From Thermoplasmata archaeon (GTDB lineage Archaea > Thermoplasmatota > Thermoplasmata > RBG-16-68-12), in NCBI GenBank assembly GCA_036395115.1, contig DASWDU010000018.1, positions 1 through 64,000 on the forward strand: a stretch of DNA of 64,000 nt. Reading direction: 5' to 3'. This document shows, one piece after another, positions 40,230 to 52,862 of this stretch. Position numbers and translations under genes: made by a program. Numbering within the stretch: the first letter of the stretch is position 1; the number at the start of each line of letters is the position of its first letter. The notes beneath the pieces were generated by a model. It had not been told where the DNA came from, did not search any database, and saw only the letters and a list, made by a program, of their open reading frames with translations.

Positions 40230-40656
40230 ATTGCCGGTGCGATGGATTGAGGTCCGCACCTACTGCCATGCGACGGAAGATGAAGCGCGTGTTGCCCAGG
40301 CGCTCGACGCCGTGTGCCCGGTCGGGGAGACCGTGCGGGAATCGCTGGAGGGCCATTTTGGGAACCCGCTCCTGCGGCTGACGCGGCGCGTGGACGACGG
40401 AAAGGCGATCCGCTCGGTCTGGGACCGATGGACCGCCGCCGGCCTCCCTCAAGACATCGGGAGGGACCTCGAGAGCCGCCTCGACGACGACGGGATCCTT
40501 CACTTTCGGATCGACAAGCAGGCCGCCTGCCTCGAGAAGCTCGCGCTCGCGAGGGACGCGGACACGATCGACGTGCGACTCAAGCTGATGGCGTTCCCGG
40601 CGAAGCGGGACGTCGCGAAGGAAGTCGCCCGTTCGGTCCTTGCGGGAGGACCGTGA
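40222..40656 (+). CDS. Exosome-associated RNA-binding protein (COG1325 family)
   Basis: The protein has 144 residues. RWIEVRTYCHATEDEARVAQALDAV, ESLEGHFGNPLLRLTRRV and DDDGILHFRIDKQAACL are typical of the archaeal DUF54/COG1325 family, a ferredoxin-like fold annotated as exosome subunit from gene-neighbourhood studies and weakly characterised. The start ATG lies inside the end of the UPF0200 gene. The aconitase X gene begins directly after the stop, with no gap. Confidence 0.82.
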   Translation: MAKLPVRWIEVRTYCHATEDEARVAQALDAVCPVGETVRESLEGHFGNPLLRLTRRVDDGKAIRSVWDRWTAAGLPQDIGRDLESRLDDDGILHFRIDKQAACLEKLALARDADTIDVRLKLMAFPAKRDVAKEVARSVLAGGP

Positions 40657-41820
40657 GTGCGTCTCACGGCGGCTCAGCGTCGGCTCGTCGACGAAGGCTC
40701 GCCGGCTCAGCGCACTTCGATGCGCCTCCTCCTTGCGGTCGCGCGACTCGGTAACGCCGACAAGTTCGTGCCGATCACCTCGGCACACGTCTCGGGAGCG
40801 TCGTACAAGATGATCGGCGATCCCGGCCTCGAGTTCCTCGAGGACTTCGCTCGGGACGCCCGAGTCGCGGTGCCGACGACCGTGAATCCGCTCGGCACGG
40901 ACCTTGCGCAATGGAGGGAACTCGGCGTGCCGGAGACCTTCGCCGTGAAGCAAGAGCGCATCGCGCACGCCTACGAGGCCATGGGCGTTCGGCCGACGTA
41001 CTCGTGCACGCCGTACGACGCGCTCCCGCGTCCGGCGCTCGGCGAGCATCTGGCCTGGGCCGAATCGAACGCGGTGTGCTTCGCGAATTCGGTGATCGGT
41101 GCCCGCACGAACCGCGAAGGCGGGCCGTCCGCCCTCGCCGCGGCGATCGTCGGCGCCACGCCCGACTACGGGCTGCACCAGGCCGAAGGACGCCAACCCA
41201 CCGTCATCGTCGACGTTCGCACGAGGCCCCGGGGCGTCGACTTCTCGCTCCTCGGACTCGTCGCGGGGGAGCGCGTGGGAGACGGCCTCCCGTACTTCCG
41301 TGGGTTCCGCGCCGCCGAATCGGAGCTGAAGTGGCTCGGCGCCGCACTCGCCTCGTCGGGTTCGTGCGCCATGTTCCACCTCGCCGGCATCACGCCCGAG
41401 GCTCGTCGGGCCCGCCTCCGAGGGCTGAAGGTCCTCTCGATCACCCGGGCGGACCTGCGGGAGGCGCAGCGGCGCTACTCCGACGGCGAGGATGCCGATC
41501 TGATCGCGTTCGGGTCGCCCCAGCTCTCGGCCGACGAATTGCGTGAGGTCGCGGCGCTCGTCGATCGGACACCGCCTCGGATCCCGGTCTGGGTCTTCAC
41601 GAGCCGTGCCGCGCGAGAGGCGCGTCCGGATTCCGTCGCCACGATCGAGCGGAACGGAGGCCGGGTCCTCGCCGACACCTGCCTGGAGGTCACGGTGCTC
41701 GAGCACCGGTTCGGCACCGTCGCGACGCCGTCGGGGAAGGGCGCGTACTATTTGCCAAGCCTGTGCCATCAGAAGGTCATCTTGGACGACGTCCGCGCGC
41801 TCCTGGAGCGGTTCGCATGA
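40657..41820 (+). CDS. Phosphomevalonate dehydratase large subunit (aconitase X)
   Basis: The 387 residues form the AcnX catalytic domain: DKFVPITSAHVSGASYKMIGD, ESNAVCFANSVIGARTNREGG, GSCAMFHLAGITPEA and TDTCLEV-like sequence (here ADTCLEVTVLE), then GKGAYYLPSLC. The cysteines in these blocks hold the iron-sulfur cluster. In archaea the complex with a DUF126 small subunit dehydrates mevalonate 5-phosphate to trans-anhydromevalonate 5-phosphate. The small-subunit gene follows in an ATGA overlap, which makes this function much more likely than that of bacterial hydroxyproline dehydratase relatives. Confidence 0.88.
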   Translation: MRLTAAQRRLVDEGSPAQRTSMRLLLAVARLGNADKFVPITSAHVSGASYKMIGDPGLEFLEDFARDARVAVPTTVNPLGTDLAQWRELGVPETFAVKQERIAHAYEAMGVRPTYSCTPYDALPRPALGEHLAWAESNAVCFANSVIGARTNREGGPSALAAAIVGATPDYGLHQAEGRQPTVIVDVRTRPRGVDFSLLGLVAGERVGDGLPYFRGFRAAESELKWLGAALASSGSCAMFHLAGITPEARRARLRGLKVLSITRADLREAQRRYSDGEDADLIAFGSPQLSADELREVAALVDRTPPRIPVWVFTSRAAREARPDSVATIERNGGRVLADTCLEVTVLEHRFGTVATPSGKGAYYLPSLCHQKVILDDVRALLERFA

Positions 41821-42645
41821 GGATCCGCGCGCGGCCGATTGCGCCCGGTCGGGCGACCGGCACCGCGCTCGTCCATCCGGAGCCGTTCTCGTTCGTCGGC
41901 GGGGTGGACCCGTCGACGGGGGAACTCCTCCATCCCACGCCATCGGCGTCGGGCGGTGCCCTCGCGGGACGCGTGTTCGCCTTCCCGCACGGAAAGGGGA
42001 GCACCGTCGGGTCCTACGTCCTCTACGGCCTCGGACGCCGCGGCGTCGGACCCGCGGCCATCGTCAATGCGCGCGCCGAAGCGATCGTCGCCGTAGGCGC
42101 GGTCCTCGCGGGGATCCCGATGGTCGACCGCGTGGACGTCGGCGGAATCCGGTCTGCGGATCGGGTGACCGTCGATGGGGATCGAGGCGCCGTCGACCTC
42201 CCCGATGTGCGCGCGCGACCCGTCGTCTCCGCGATCCTCCGGAACCGGGGGCGGATCCTCATCGTCCGGCGGAGCGAGGCGGTCGGGAGCTTCCGAGGTC
42301 GCTGGTCCGCCGTGTCCGGGTACATCGAGGGGCGAGAGGACCCCCGGGACCGCGCGGTCCGCGAGGTCCGGGAGGAGACCGGCCTGAGACGGCTCGTCCT
42401 CCGGGCGACGGGCCAGCCGGTATTTGCCCGGACGGACGCCACGGTTTACGTCGTCCATCCGTTCCTCTTCGACGTGGCGAGCCGCACGATCCGACTCGAT
42501 TGGGAGAACACCGATCACGCGTGGATCCGGCTCGAAGACCTCGGCCGATACGACACGGTCCCCCGACTCGCGGACGTCGTCGCGTCCGTCCTGCCCGCCG
42601 CCGCGTCCGTCCCGACGCCCCCATCGCCGCGCCCACGGGACGGGG

Positions 42646-46698
<4,053 letters not shown>

Positions 46699-46780
46699 CG
46701 CAGCCCCGCTCCCGGGGAATTCGGGCGACCGCGGGGCTTCTTCATCGCCCCGAGGAGGCGGTGCGCCCATTCGACAGATC

Positions 46781-46790
46781 CTATAAAAAG
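46781..46790 (-). promoter_or_regulatory. TATA box of ileS
   Basis: Minus-strand CTTTTTATAG overlaps the stop codon of the solute-binding gene upstream (46781-46783). The start site near 46759 would give a leader of about 60 bases before the ATG at 46698, long for this genome and thus worth a look for control elements. Confidence 0.6.
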
Positions 46791-48523
46791 GTGCGCGGCT
46801 CTTTGCTGGCGGGCTCCTCCCGGCTTCCGCGGGCCGGCGACGCCGCGGTCTGGGCGGGTCCAAGCGGTGCCTCCAGGGGGAAGGAACCAGCCGGCAGGAG
46901 GGACACCACGAGGCTCTCGTTGAAGAATTCTTTCGTGTACAGCAGACTCGACGCGTCGAGCGCCCAGACAATGTAGGGGGCAGCGACGTCGCCGAAACCA
47001 TTCAGGTTCGCGGGACCAGAGGCACCTTCGTAGTCGATGTCGCGGCCCGCGGCGAGTTCCTGCAGTGCGATGTTCCATTCGTTCGGGCGGACGACGGTCC
47101 CAGCAGGATCGGCGACACTTTGGATCTTGGCCCGAATTCCCGCACCCCCCGCGAATCCCACCGCCTCGGCGGCGAGGGCGACGAGGTAGGCCGCATCGTA
47201 TGAGTTCGCCGCGAACAATGCGGGCGGGGTGCCGTAAATCGCCTGGTATCGTGCAGACCACGCCGCGAACTCGGGCGGCTCAATCTGGGCGTAGACCGCA
47301 GGCGAGGTGCCCTCGAACGCGCTCACGTCGACGCCGGCGGACACGAGAGGGTCGATGAAATTCGATTGATCGTACACGGCGTCCGAAAACATCCAGCTTA
47401 CATTTGCCCATCCGGGATTCGCCCCGAGTCCCTCCCACCAGTTCCGCATGAGGACGACACCGCTGGGAGGATACACGATCGCGTACACGACCTCTGGAGG
47501 GGGATTCGCGTCCAAGACCAGGTGGAGGTCGCTCGTGTAGTCACTTGCGAGGGGATCGATCAGAACCAGAGACCCCGTGATCACTCCGCCGAAGCGAGTG
47601 AAATTGCTCACGAACGCTGCGGCCGTTCCAACCCCATAGTCGTTGTTCAATGCGATGACGCCGGCCATGGCGAAGGTCCGATTCTCGTGGGCATAAGACG
47701 CCGCGACGGCCGCTTGCAACGCATCCGACGGGACGGTCCTCGCGAACCATCCGCCCGTGTACGCGAGGTCCGAAAAAATCGGGCTTGTGCAGGACGGTGC
47801 AACCTCGAAGACAGCGGTTGCCTTCGCAACCTGCAGCACGGATGCGCACATGAAGGATCCCGTGGCGCCGATGATTGCGACGACCTTGTCGGAGCCGACC
47901 AAGGTCATCGCGGCATTCTGAGCGTCGATCGGGCTCGTGTGATCGTCCATGTGGAAAACCTGGATGGGCTGCCCGAAGACGCCCCCTGCCGCGTTGATTT
48001 CTTCCACCGCCATGTCGACCGCGTTCTGCTGCGAGACTCCAAAGCCCTGCAGGGGGCCTGTAAGGGAGAGGATCGTGCCGACCCGCAGGGGAGCGTGCGA
48101 GACCCTCACTTGCCGAGCCACGGTCGCGGTCAGGTTCCCCGTGTCGATCGCTTCCACGCGGACGGTGTAGTCGCCCGGCTGCGCGAACAGATGGTCTGCG
48201 GCCTTTCCCGTGGACCAGGGCGTGTCCCATGCGCTGTCGTTCTCCCAGTCCCATCGCACCTGAATCGAGCTCGGAGGGTCTCGATCGTCCGAGACGTCCG
48301 CGACGAACGTGAAACTCGTCGTGTTGTCCCCGGCCGCCGGGGTCACGGTGACGTCATTGACAGTCGGAGGGATGTTCGCGGAAACGGGACCAGGCTGCGT
48401 GAGTACGTACAACGAAATTCCCGCAAGAAGGAGGGCGACCGCAACGAACCCGACGATGACCATCGTCCGGGTCCGCCTCCGCCGCGGGCCTTGTGGGGAA
48501 GCGGCGCTGGACGTGTCTCCCAT
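46781..48523 (-). CDS. ABC solute-binding protein with N-terminal PKD-like domain
   Basis: In the 580 residues, a basic start and transmembrane helix (22-42) are followed by a PKD/Ig-like domain (about 50-145: PPTVNDVTVTPAAGD, IQVRWDWENDSAWDT, FAQPGDYTVRVEAID), then a type 1 periplasmic-binding domain (LRVGTILSLTGPLQGFG, VVAIIGATGSFMCASVL, NSYDAAYLVALAAEAVG). It is a distant paralogue of the LivK at 25.4-26.8 kb. Sequons are frequent. No permease gene is adjacent, so it may serve LivHMGF in trans. Its stop lies in the ileS TATA box. Confidence 0.85.
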   Translation of the reverse strand: MGDTSSAASPQGPRRRRTRTMVIVGFVAVALLLAGISLYVLTQPGPVSANIPPTVNDVTVTPAAGDNTTSFTFVADVSDDRDPPSSIQVRWDWENDSAWDTPWSTGKAADHLFAQPGDYTVRVEAIDTGNLTATVARQVRVSHAPLRVGTILSLTGPLQGFGVSQQNAVDMAVEEINAAGGVFGQPIQVFHMDDHTSPIDAQNAAMTLVGSDKVVAIIGATGSFMCASVLQVAKATAVFEVAPSCTSPIFSDLAYTGGWFARTVPSDALQAAVAASYAHENRTFAMAGVIALNNDYGVGTAAAFVSNFTRFGGVITGSLVLIDPLASDYTSDLHLVLDANPPPEVVYAIVYPPSGVVLMRNWWEGLGANPGWANVSWMFSDAVYDQSNFIDPLVSAGVDVSAFEGTSPAVYAQIEPPEFAAWSARYQAIYGTPPALFAANSYDAAYLVALAAEAVGFAGGAGIRAKIQSVADPAGTVVRPNEWNIALQELAAGRDIDYEGASGPANLNGFGDVAAPYIVWALDASSLLYTKEFFNESLVVSLLPAGSFPLEAPLGPAQTAASPARGSREEPASKEPRTFL

Positions 48524-48632
48524 GGGCCGTCATCCGCATCCATGCGAAGAAACTTGTGCCTCGGCCGGATCGCTCGCAACGGGAGGGCTTCGATCTCGAT
48601 CCCGTCGACCATCCGGGCGATCTCGTCGTGAG

Positions 48633-48709
48633 GGCCGGGAGCGAGATTTGAACTCGCGTCAAGGGATCCACAGTCCCCTAGCATAAGACCAGGCTAGCCC
48701 ATCCCGGCC
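48633..48709 (-). tRNA. tRNA-His (GTG)
   Basis: A full cloverleaf is on the minus strand: acceptor GCCGGGA/TCCCGGC, anticodon arm GGGGA-CTGTGGA-TCCCT with anticodon GTG at 48671-48669, T arm GCGAG-TTCAAAT-CTCGC, variable loop of four. The extra 5' G (position -1) opposite C73 is encoded, the identity mark of tRNA-His. The D stem has a weak G-T and a T-T pair. CCA is not encoded and no intron is seen. Confidence 0.93.
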
Positions 48710-48732
48710 GCAGGGCGACGGATGCGGGGGAT

Positions 48733-48741
48733 GAATATAGC
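48733..48741 (-). promoter_or_regulatory. TATA box of tRNA-His
   Basis: Minus-strand GCTATATTC is centred 28 bases before the first tRNA base at 48709. Confidence 0.6.
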
Positions 48742-48876
48742 GTTTTTGAACGCGGTTCCGGAACCTCGACTCAAGCCGCGCTGGACGCCTGCCTCCCCGA
48801 CGAGGTTTGTTTCACCCACCCCTCTTCGCGAGATTGACTATCTTGAGGGCTCTACCGTCGTCCGAGAGGAATCGCG

Positions 48877-49437
48877 TTGTCCGGCCCGAACGCCATTGGT
48901 CGATTCCGCGCTGTCCGGCGAGCCCTCGAGCAACGGCTGAGGCAGACCAGCCTCGTCGCGGTGTTGCTCGGAGCCGAAGGACGCGGTCTCGCCGAGCGGT
49001 CGGAAATCGCCCGTGCTCTCCGGACGCGCGGCATGATTGCCATCATCCCGGAGGCGGACTTCCCGTCCGGAATCGGTCCATCGTTGGCCGAGCGCGTGAT
49101 GCTGACGAGCGACGATGTGGACCTCATCTTCCTCAACGTCCAATCTTGGGGGACCGCCACCGAGCTCGGGCAGTTCCACGCAGACCCCAAAATTGCGGCA
49201 AAACTTCGGCTCCTCGTCGCGCCCGAGTACCACCCGGTCCACAGCACCAAAGGCGGCTATCTGTGAGACCTGTACCTCACGCACCTCGTCGCGTACGACC
49301 ATGTGTATCCGGTGGACGGAGGACGACAGGCGCCCATCCCATCGGCGCTGTCCCTCGTAGCAATGCTCTCGGAGAGACACCGTCAATGGAAGGCCATTCG
49401 CGGCCACCGTCGAACTAAGGTTCTCTATACTACGTAA
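48877..49437 (+). pseudogene. Gene of unknown function interrupted by an in-frame TGA
   Basis: The frame runs from 48877 to a TGA at 49264-49266 and continues open to a TAA at 49435-49437. Protein-like sequence crosses the stop: RLLVAPEYHPVHSTKGGYL, stop, DLYLTHLVAYDHVYPVDGG. The second half has no start of its own. The first half has a nucleotide-binding look (LVAVLLGAEGRGLAERSEIA, DLIFLNVQSWGTATELG), similar to TIR-like or deoxyribosyltransferase-type folds, though no family is certain. A point mutation is simplest. A read-through product of 185 residues is possible. Confidence 0.55.
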
Positions 49438-49442
49438 ATATA

Positions 49443-49450
49443 CTTATACC
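49443..49450 (+). promoter_or_regulatory. TATA box of the regulator gene at 49471
   Basis: CTTATACC is centred 25 bases before GTG 49471, in accordance with leaderless transcription. Confidence 0.55.
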
Positions 49451-49470
49451 TCCAGCCCGATGTTCCGCGC

Positions 49471-49833
49471 GTGCAGAAGCCGCATCTCACCCTCGACACG
49501 GAAACAGAACTCTTGGACCAGCTTCGTGCATACACGGCGTTGGACAACCCGATCCGCCTCCGGGCTTACATTCTGATTCACGACGCTCCTGGGCTACCGT
49601 TCAGAGAAATCGTGAAGGATTTGGGCGTCGAGAGCGGACTCCTGGCGTATCACGTGGCGGTGCTCAAGGCGGCCAACGTGATCCAGGTGGACTATCAGCG
49701 CTCGGGACGAGAAACGACCGCGTACCGGCTGACGAAACGTGGTGAGGAGATCTACACCGCGATGTTCCGGAAGCGTCGCGCCCATCCCAGACGATCGCGA
49801 GTCGAGGCCCGACATTCCACGCCCGCGCGATGA
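49471..49833 (+). CDS. ArsR-like winged-helix regulator
   Basis: The protein has 120 residues: NPIRLRAYILIHDAPGLPFREIVKDLGVESGLLAYHVAVLKAANVIQVDYQRSGRETTAYRLTKRGEEIY is a full winged helix with the recognition helix around SGLLAYHVAVLKAA. There is no Cys metal site, so it is not a metal sensor of the SmtB type. The C-terminal 20 residues are basic. Such monocistronic regulators are frequent in Thermoplasmata. The targets are unknown. Confidence 0.8.
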   Translation: MQKPHLTLDTETELLDQLRAYTALDNPIRLRAYILIHDAPGLPFREIVKDLGVESGLLAYHVAVLKAANVIQVDYQRSGRETTAYRLTKRGEEIYTAMFRKRRAHPRRSRVEARHSTPAR

Positions 49834-49850
49834 GTCGAGCCTTCGGAGAT

Positions 49851-50108
49851 TCACGGTTCGCGTGCCTGCAGCACTTCCGCCAGCGAGGTCCGAACCAATA
49901 GGAACGCTGTGAAGAGCAGGGCGATGCCGATTCCCATGACCCCGAGGAGCGCCGCGACGCTCCCCGGAGACAGGACGACGCCAACGCCGCCCCCGAATAG
50001 CAACGCGATACCCGCGGCCCCGAGCCGCACGCTCTTCTTGCGTCGACGCGCCGCGGCTTCCCGGGCTTCCCGCTCGCGTTCGGCGGGCGTCGTTCGTCTC
50101 GACTCCAC
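49851..50108 (-). CDS. Small two-helix membrane protein
   Basis: The 85 residues comprise a strongly charged helix (REREAREAAARRRKKSV) followed by two membrane segments (LGAAGIALLFGGGVGVVL and VAALLGVMGIGIALLFTAFLL). No family was recognised. It is divergent from argF. The ATG at 50108 leaves about 90 bases for both promoters. Confidence 0.5.
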   Translation of the reverse strand: MESRRTTPAEREREAREAAARRRKKSVRLGAAGIALLFGGGVGVVLSPGSVAALLGVMGIGIALLFTAFLLVRTSLAEVLQAREP

Positions 50109-50197
50109 GGGACCGGATTCGGCCGCTCGCTATTTCAACCTCCGTACCGCGCGGGTCCCGCTGCACAAACGTTTTGTACGACCCGGAGGATGGCGCG

Positions 50198-51130
50198 ATG
50201 ATGGTCACGAAACGCGACCTCGTCTCGATGCGCGATGTCCGCGATGACCTCGTCGGCCTCCTGGAGCTCGCCGGAAAAATCAAAAACCGGACCAAAGCCG
50301 GCGAGCCGTACGAGCCGCTCCGTGGCAAGAGCCTCGCGATGATCTTCGAGAAGGCGTCGACCCGCACCCGCGTCTCATTCGAGGTCGGCATGACCCAGCT
50401 CGGCGGCCACGCCCTCTTCCTGAGTCCGAACGACACGCAGGTCGGCCGAGGCGAGACGATCGCCGACACGGCACGGGTCCTAAGCCGCTACGTCGACGGC
50501 ATCATGTACCGGGCTTTCCGCCGGGATAGCGTCCGAGAGCTCGCCGCGAACGCGACCGTGCCCGTGATCAACGGCCTCGATGACAAGGAGCATCCGTGTC
50601 AGATCATCTCCGACTTGTTCACGATCCAGGAGAGGAAGGGCGTGCTCTCGGGGATCAAGCTCGCGTACGTCGGGGACGGAAACAACGTCTGTAACTCGCT
50701 CCTCCTCGGGGCCTCGATCGTCGGCATGCACATGACCGCCGCGTGCCCGGCGGGCTACGAGCCGGACGCGGAACTCCTCACGGAGGCGCGACGCATCGCG
50801 AAGGCGAGCGGCGCCAAGATCGACGTCAAGCATGATCCGGTGGCCGCGGCGAAGAATGCGGACATCCTGTACACGGACGTCTGGGTCTCGATGGGACAGG
50901 AGAAGGAGAAGAAGGAACGGGAGCGGGCCTTCAAGACGTATCAAATCAACGCGAAGCTGCTCCGAGCCGCCAAGGCCGGCGCCTTCGTGATGCACTGCCT
51001 CCCGGCCCACCGCGGACTCGAGATCACGGACGACGTCATCGATGGGCCACAGTCCGTGGTGTTCGACCAAGCCGAGAACCGTCTGCACGCGCAGAAGGCG
51101 ATCCTCGCTCGGTTCCTCGCGGGCATCTGA
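50198..51130 (+). CDS. argF: Ornithine carbamoyltransferase
   Basis: The 310-residue enzyme of arginine synthesis joins carbamoyl phosphate and ornithine to citrulline. STRTR (54-58) binds carbamoyl phosphate, HPCQ (132-135) is present, and HCLPAHR (266-272) marks the ornithine side. A GGAGGA just before the ATG pair at 50198/50201 gives a good ribosome-binding site, and a TATA-like GCTATTT lies near 50128. No other arg gene is in the window. Confidence 0.96.
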   Translation: MMVTKRDLVSMRDVRDDLVGLLELAGKIKNRTKAGEPYEPLRGKSLAMIFEKASTRTRVSFEVGMTQLGGHALFLSPNDTQVGRGETIADTARVLSRYVDGIMYRAFRRDSVRELAANATVPVINGLDDKEHPCQIISDLFTIQERKGVLSGIKLAYVGDGNNVCNSLLLGASIVGMHMTAACPAGYEPDAELLTEARRIAKASGAKIDVKHDPVAAAKNADILYTDVWVSMGQEKEKKERERAFKTYQINAKLLRAAKAGAFVMHCLPAHRGLEITDDVIDGPQSVVFDQAENRLHAQKAILARFLAGI

Positions 51131-51145
51131 GCTGCGCGACAACCC

Positions 51146-51153
51146 GTATATAC
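51146..51153 (+). promoter_or_regulatory. TATA box of the ABC transporter operon
   Basis: GTATATAC is centred 26 bases before the ATG at 51176 and lies 15 bases after the argF stop, so the transporter has its own leaderless transcript. Confidence 0.6.
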
Positions 51154-51175
51154 GCCCCATCCTTTGCGGGCCGCG

Positions 51176-52861
51176 ATGCGAGGCGCCCGGCGGTGGCTTC
51201 GTCTCGCCGCCAGCATCCTGATCGTCCTCGGAATCGCCGCCGCGCTCTCGAATCCCGGGTCCGCGCTGAACGCGGTCCAATTCCCTCTCCTGGGAGTGTT
51301 TTCGACCGCCCGGATGGTCGTCGCATACCTGCTCTCCCTCCTCTTCGCAATCGTCTTCGGTCACACCGCCGCGACGAACAAGAAGGCCTCCATTGCCATG
51401 TTGCCTCTCCTCGACGTCCTGCAGTCGATCCCGATCCTGGTCTTCTTCCCGGCCGCCCTGCTCTTCTTCGTCGCGACCTTTCACGGGAATCCGATCGGCA
51501 TCGAGCTCGCGGTCGTGTTCCTGATCTTCACGAGCATGGCGTGGAACATGGCGTTCGGCGTGTACGAATCCCTCACGACGATTCCCCAGGACCTCGAGGC
51601 GGCGGCGACCAGCTTCGGCCTTACTGGGTGGCTTCGGTTCCGACTCCTCGCCTTTCCGGCCGTCATCCCCAAGCTCGTCTACAACTCGATTCTCTCCTGG
51701 ACGAACGGCTGGTTCTTCCTCGTGGCGAGCGAGATCTTCTCCGGAAACGGCGCGGAGTTTCAACGGCCCGGTCTCGGGGCGTTCATCGCGATTGCAGGTC
51801 GGAACGGGGACGTCCCCTCGATCGCCATCGGCTTGGCGGTCCTTGCCGCGATCGTGCTCGCGCTCGACGTCTTCGTGTGGCGGCCGCTGAGCGTCTGGTC
51901 CGAACGGTTTCGGATCGATGCCGTGGCGCGCGAGGCGAAGGTCCCGAGGTATGAACCGTTCCGATGGCTGCCTCGCTTCTCTCGCGTGAGGCGCACGATC
52001 GTGACGCATGCACGGCCCGTCGCGGAGACGTACCACCGCGCCTCGGCCCGGCTCGACCGCGTGTACGCGTCGCACCAAGCGGTCGTCCGCGAGATTCGCG
52101 CGGTAGACCTCGTGATGTTCCTCATCGTCTTCACGATCGTCGTGACGACCGGACTCGTCGGCCTGGTGCAGCTCTTCCTCCGTCCGCTGCCCGCCCGGGC
52201 CGGGTCCCTGCCGGAGGCCGCGCTGTTCTCGTTCTCGCGCCTCCTCATCGCCTACGGCGTCGCGTTGGCGTGGACGATTCCGATGGCCGCGCTCCTCGGC
52301 GAGAACGAGCGCGCGTCTCGGCTGCTCACGCCCGTCCTCGAGATTTTCGCGTCTCTCCCCGCGACCGCATTGCTGCCGGTCATCCTGGGATTCTCCCTCC
52401 TCGTCGCGGCCTCCGTCGCCGATACGGCGGCGCAACTCGCGGCGATCCTGATCGCCCTCTTCAGCATGCAGTGGTATCTGCTCTTCAACCTCATCGCTGG
52501 AGTCCGCAGCATCCCGGCGGATCTGCGGGATGCGGCGCGCTCCTTCGGGCTCCGTGGCACGACGTACTGGAAGCGGGTCTTGCTGCCCGCGATGACGCCG
52601 TCCTTGCTGACGGGGAGCATCACGGCGTGGGGAGCTGGCTGGAACGCCCTGATCGTCTCGGAGTACGTGCAGTACGCCCAGCGATTATACGAGGTGCAGG
52701 GTCTGGGATCGCTCCTGAGCGAGTCCGTCTACCTGACGCCCGATGGGGAGATGCTCTTCCTCACCGCCCTCACGATGATTGTGGTCGTGCTCGCGATGAA
52801 CAAGCTCCTCTGGAGGCCGCTCTTCAAGCGCGCCGCGATCCGCTATCGCCTCGAGGTGTAG
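51176..52861 (+). CDS. ABC transporter permease, two BPD domains in one chain
   Basis: The protein has 561 residues and about twelve transmembrane helices. Two binding-protein-dependent permease domains are visible, each with an EAA-type loop: EAAATSFGLTGWLRFRLLAFPAVIP in the first half and DAARSFGLRGTTYWKRVLLPAMTP in the second. The family is that of nitrate/sulfonate/taurine importers. A soluble linker of about 100 residues (Arg-rich) joins them. Next come its ATPase and a regulator-like subunit. No solute-binding gene is in the cluster, so substrate is unknown. Confidence 0.88.
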   Translation: MRGARRWLRLAASILIVLGIAAALSNPGSALNAVQFPLLGVFSTARMVVAYLLSLLFAIVFGHTAATNKKASIAMLPLLDVLQSIPILVFFPAALLFFVATFHGNPIGIELAVVFLIFTSMAWNMAFGVYESLTTIPQDLEAAATSFGLTGWLRFRLLAFPAVIPKLVYNSILSWTNGWFFLVASEIFSGNGAEFQRPGLGAFIAIAGRNGDVPSIAIGLAVLAAIVLALDVFVWRPLSVWSERFRIDAVAREAKVPRYEPFRWLPRFSRVRRTIVTHARPVAETYHRASARLDRVYASHQAVVREIRAVDLVMFLIVFTIVVTTGLVGLVQLFLRPLPARAGSLPEAALFSFSRLLIAYGVALAWTIPMAALLGENERASRLLTPVLEIFASLPATALLPVILGFSLLVAASVADTAAQLAAILIALFSMQWYLLFNLIAGVRSIPADLRDAARSFGLRGTTYWKRVLLPAMTPSLLTGSITAWGAGWNALIVSEYVQYAQRLYEVQGLGSLLSESVYLTPDGEMLFLTALTMIVVVLAMNKLLWRPLFKRAAIRYRLEV

Positions 52862-52862
52862 G

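Noticed and set aside
40657-41820. Aconitase X as cis-hydroxyproline dehydratase
   Set aside because: The archaeal setting, the coupled DUF126 subunit and HMG-CoA reductase in the same window favour the mevalonate-phosphate dehydratase.
46699-47001. The 101 codons open upstream of the IleRS start
   Set aside because: They overlap the end of the solute-binding gene and the ileS TATA box, and have no synthetase-like sequence.
49264-49266. Selenocysteine at the in-frame TGA
   Set aside because: No Cys or redox motif is expected at this place, no selenocysteine gene is in the window and no clear SECIS stem was seen nearby.
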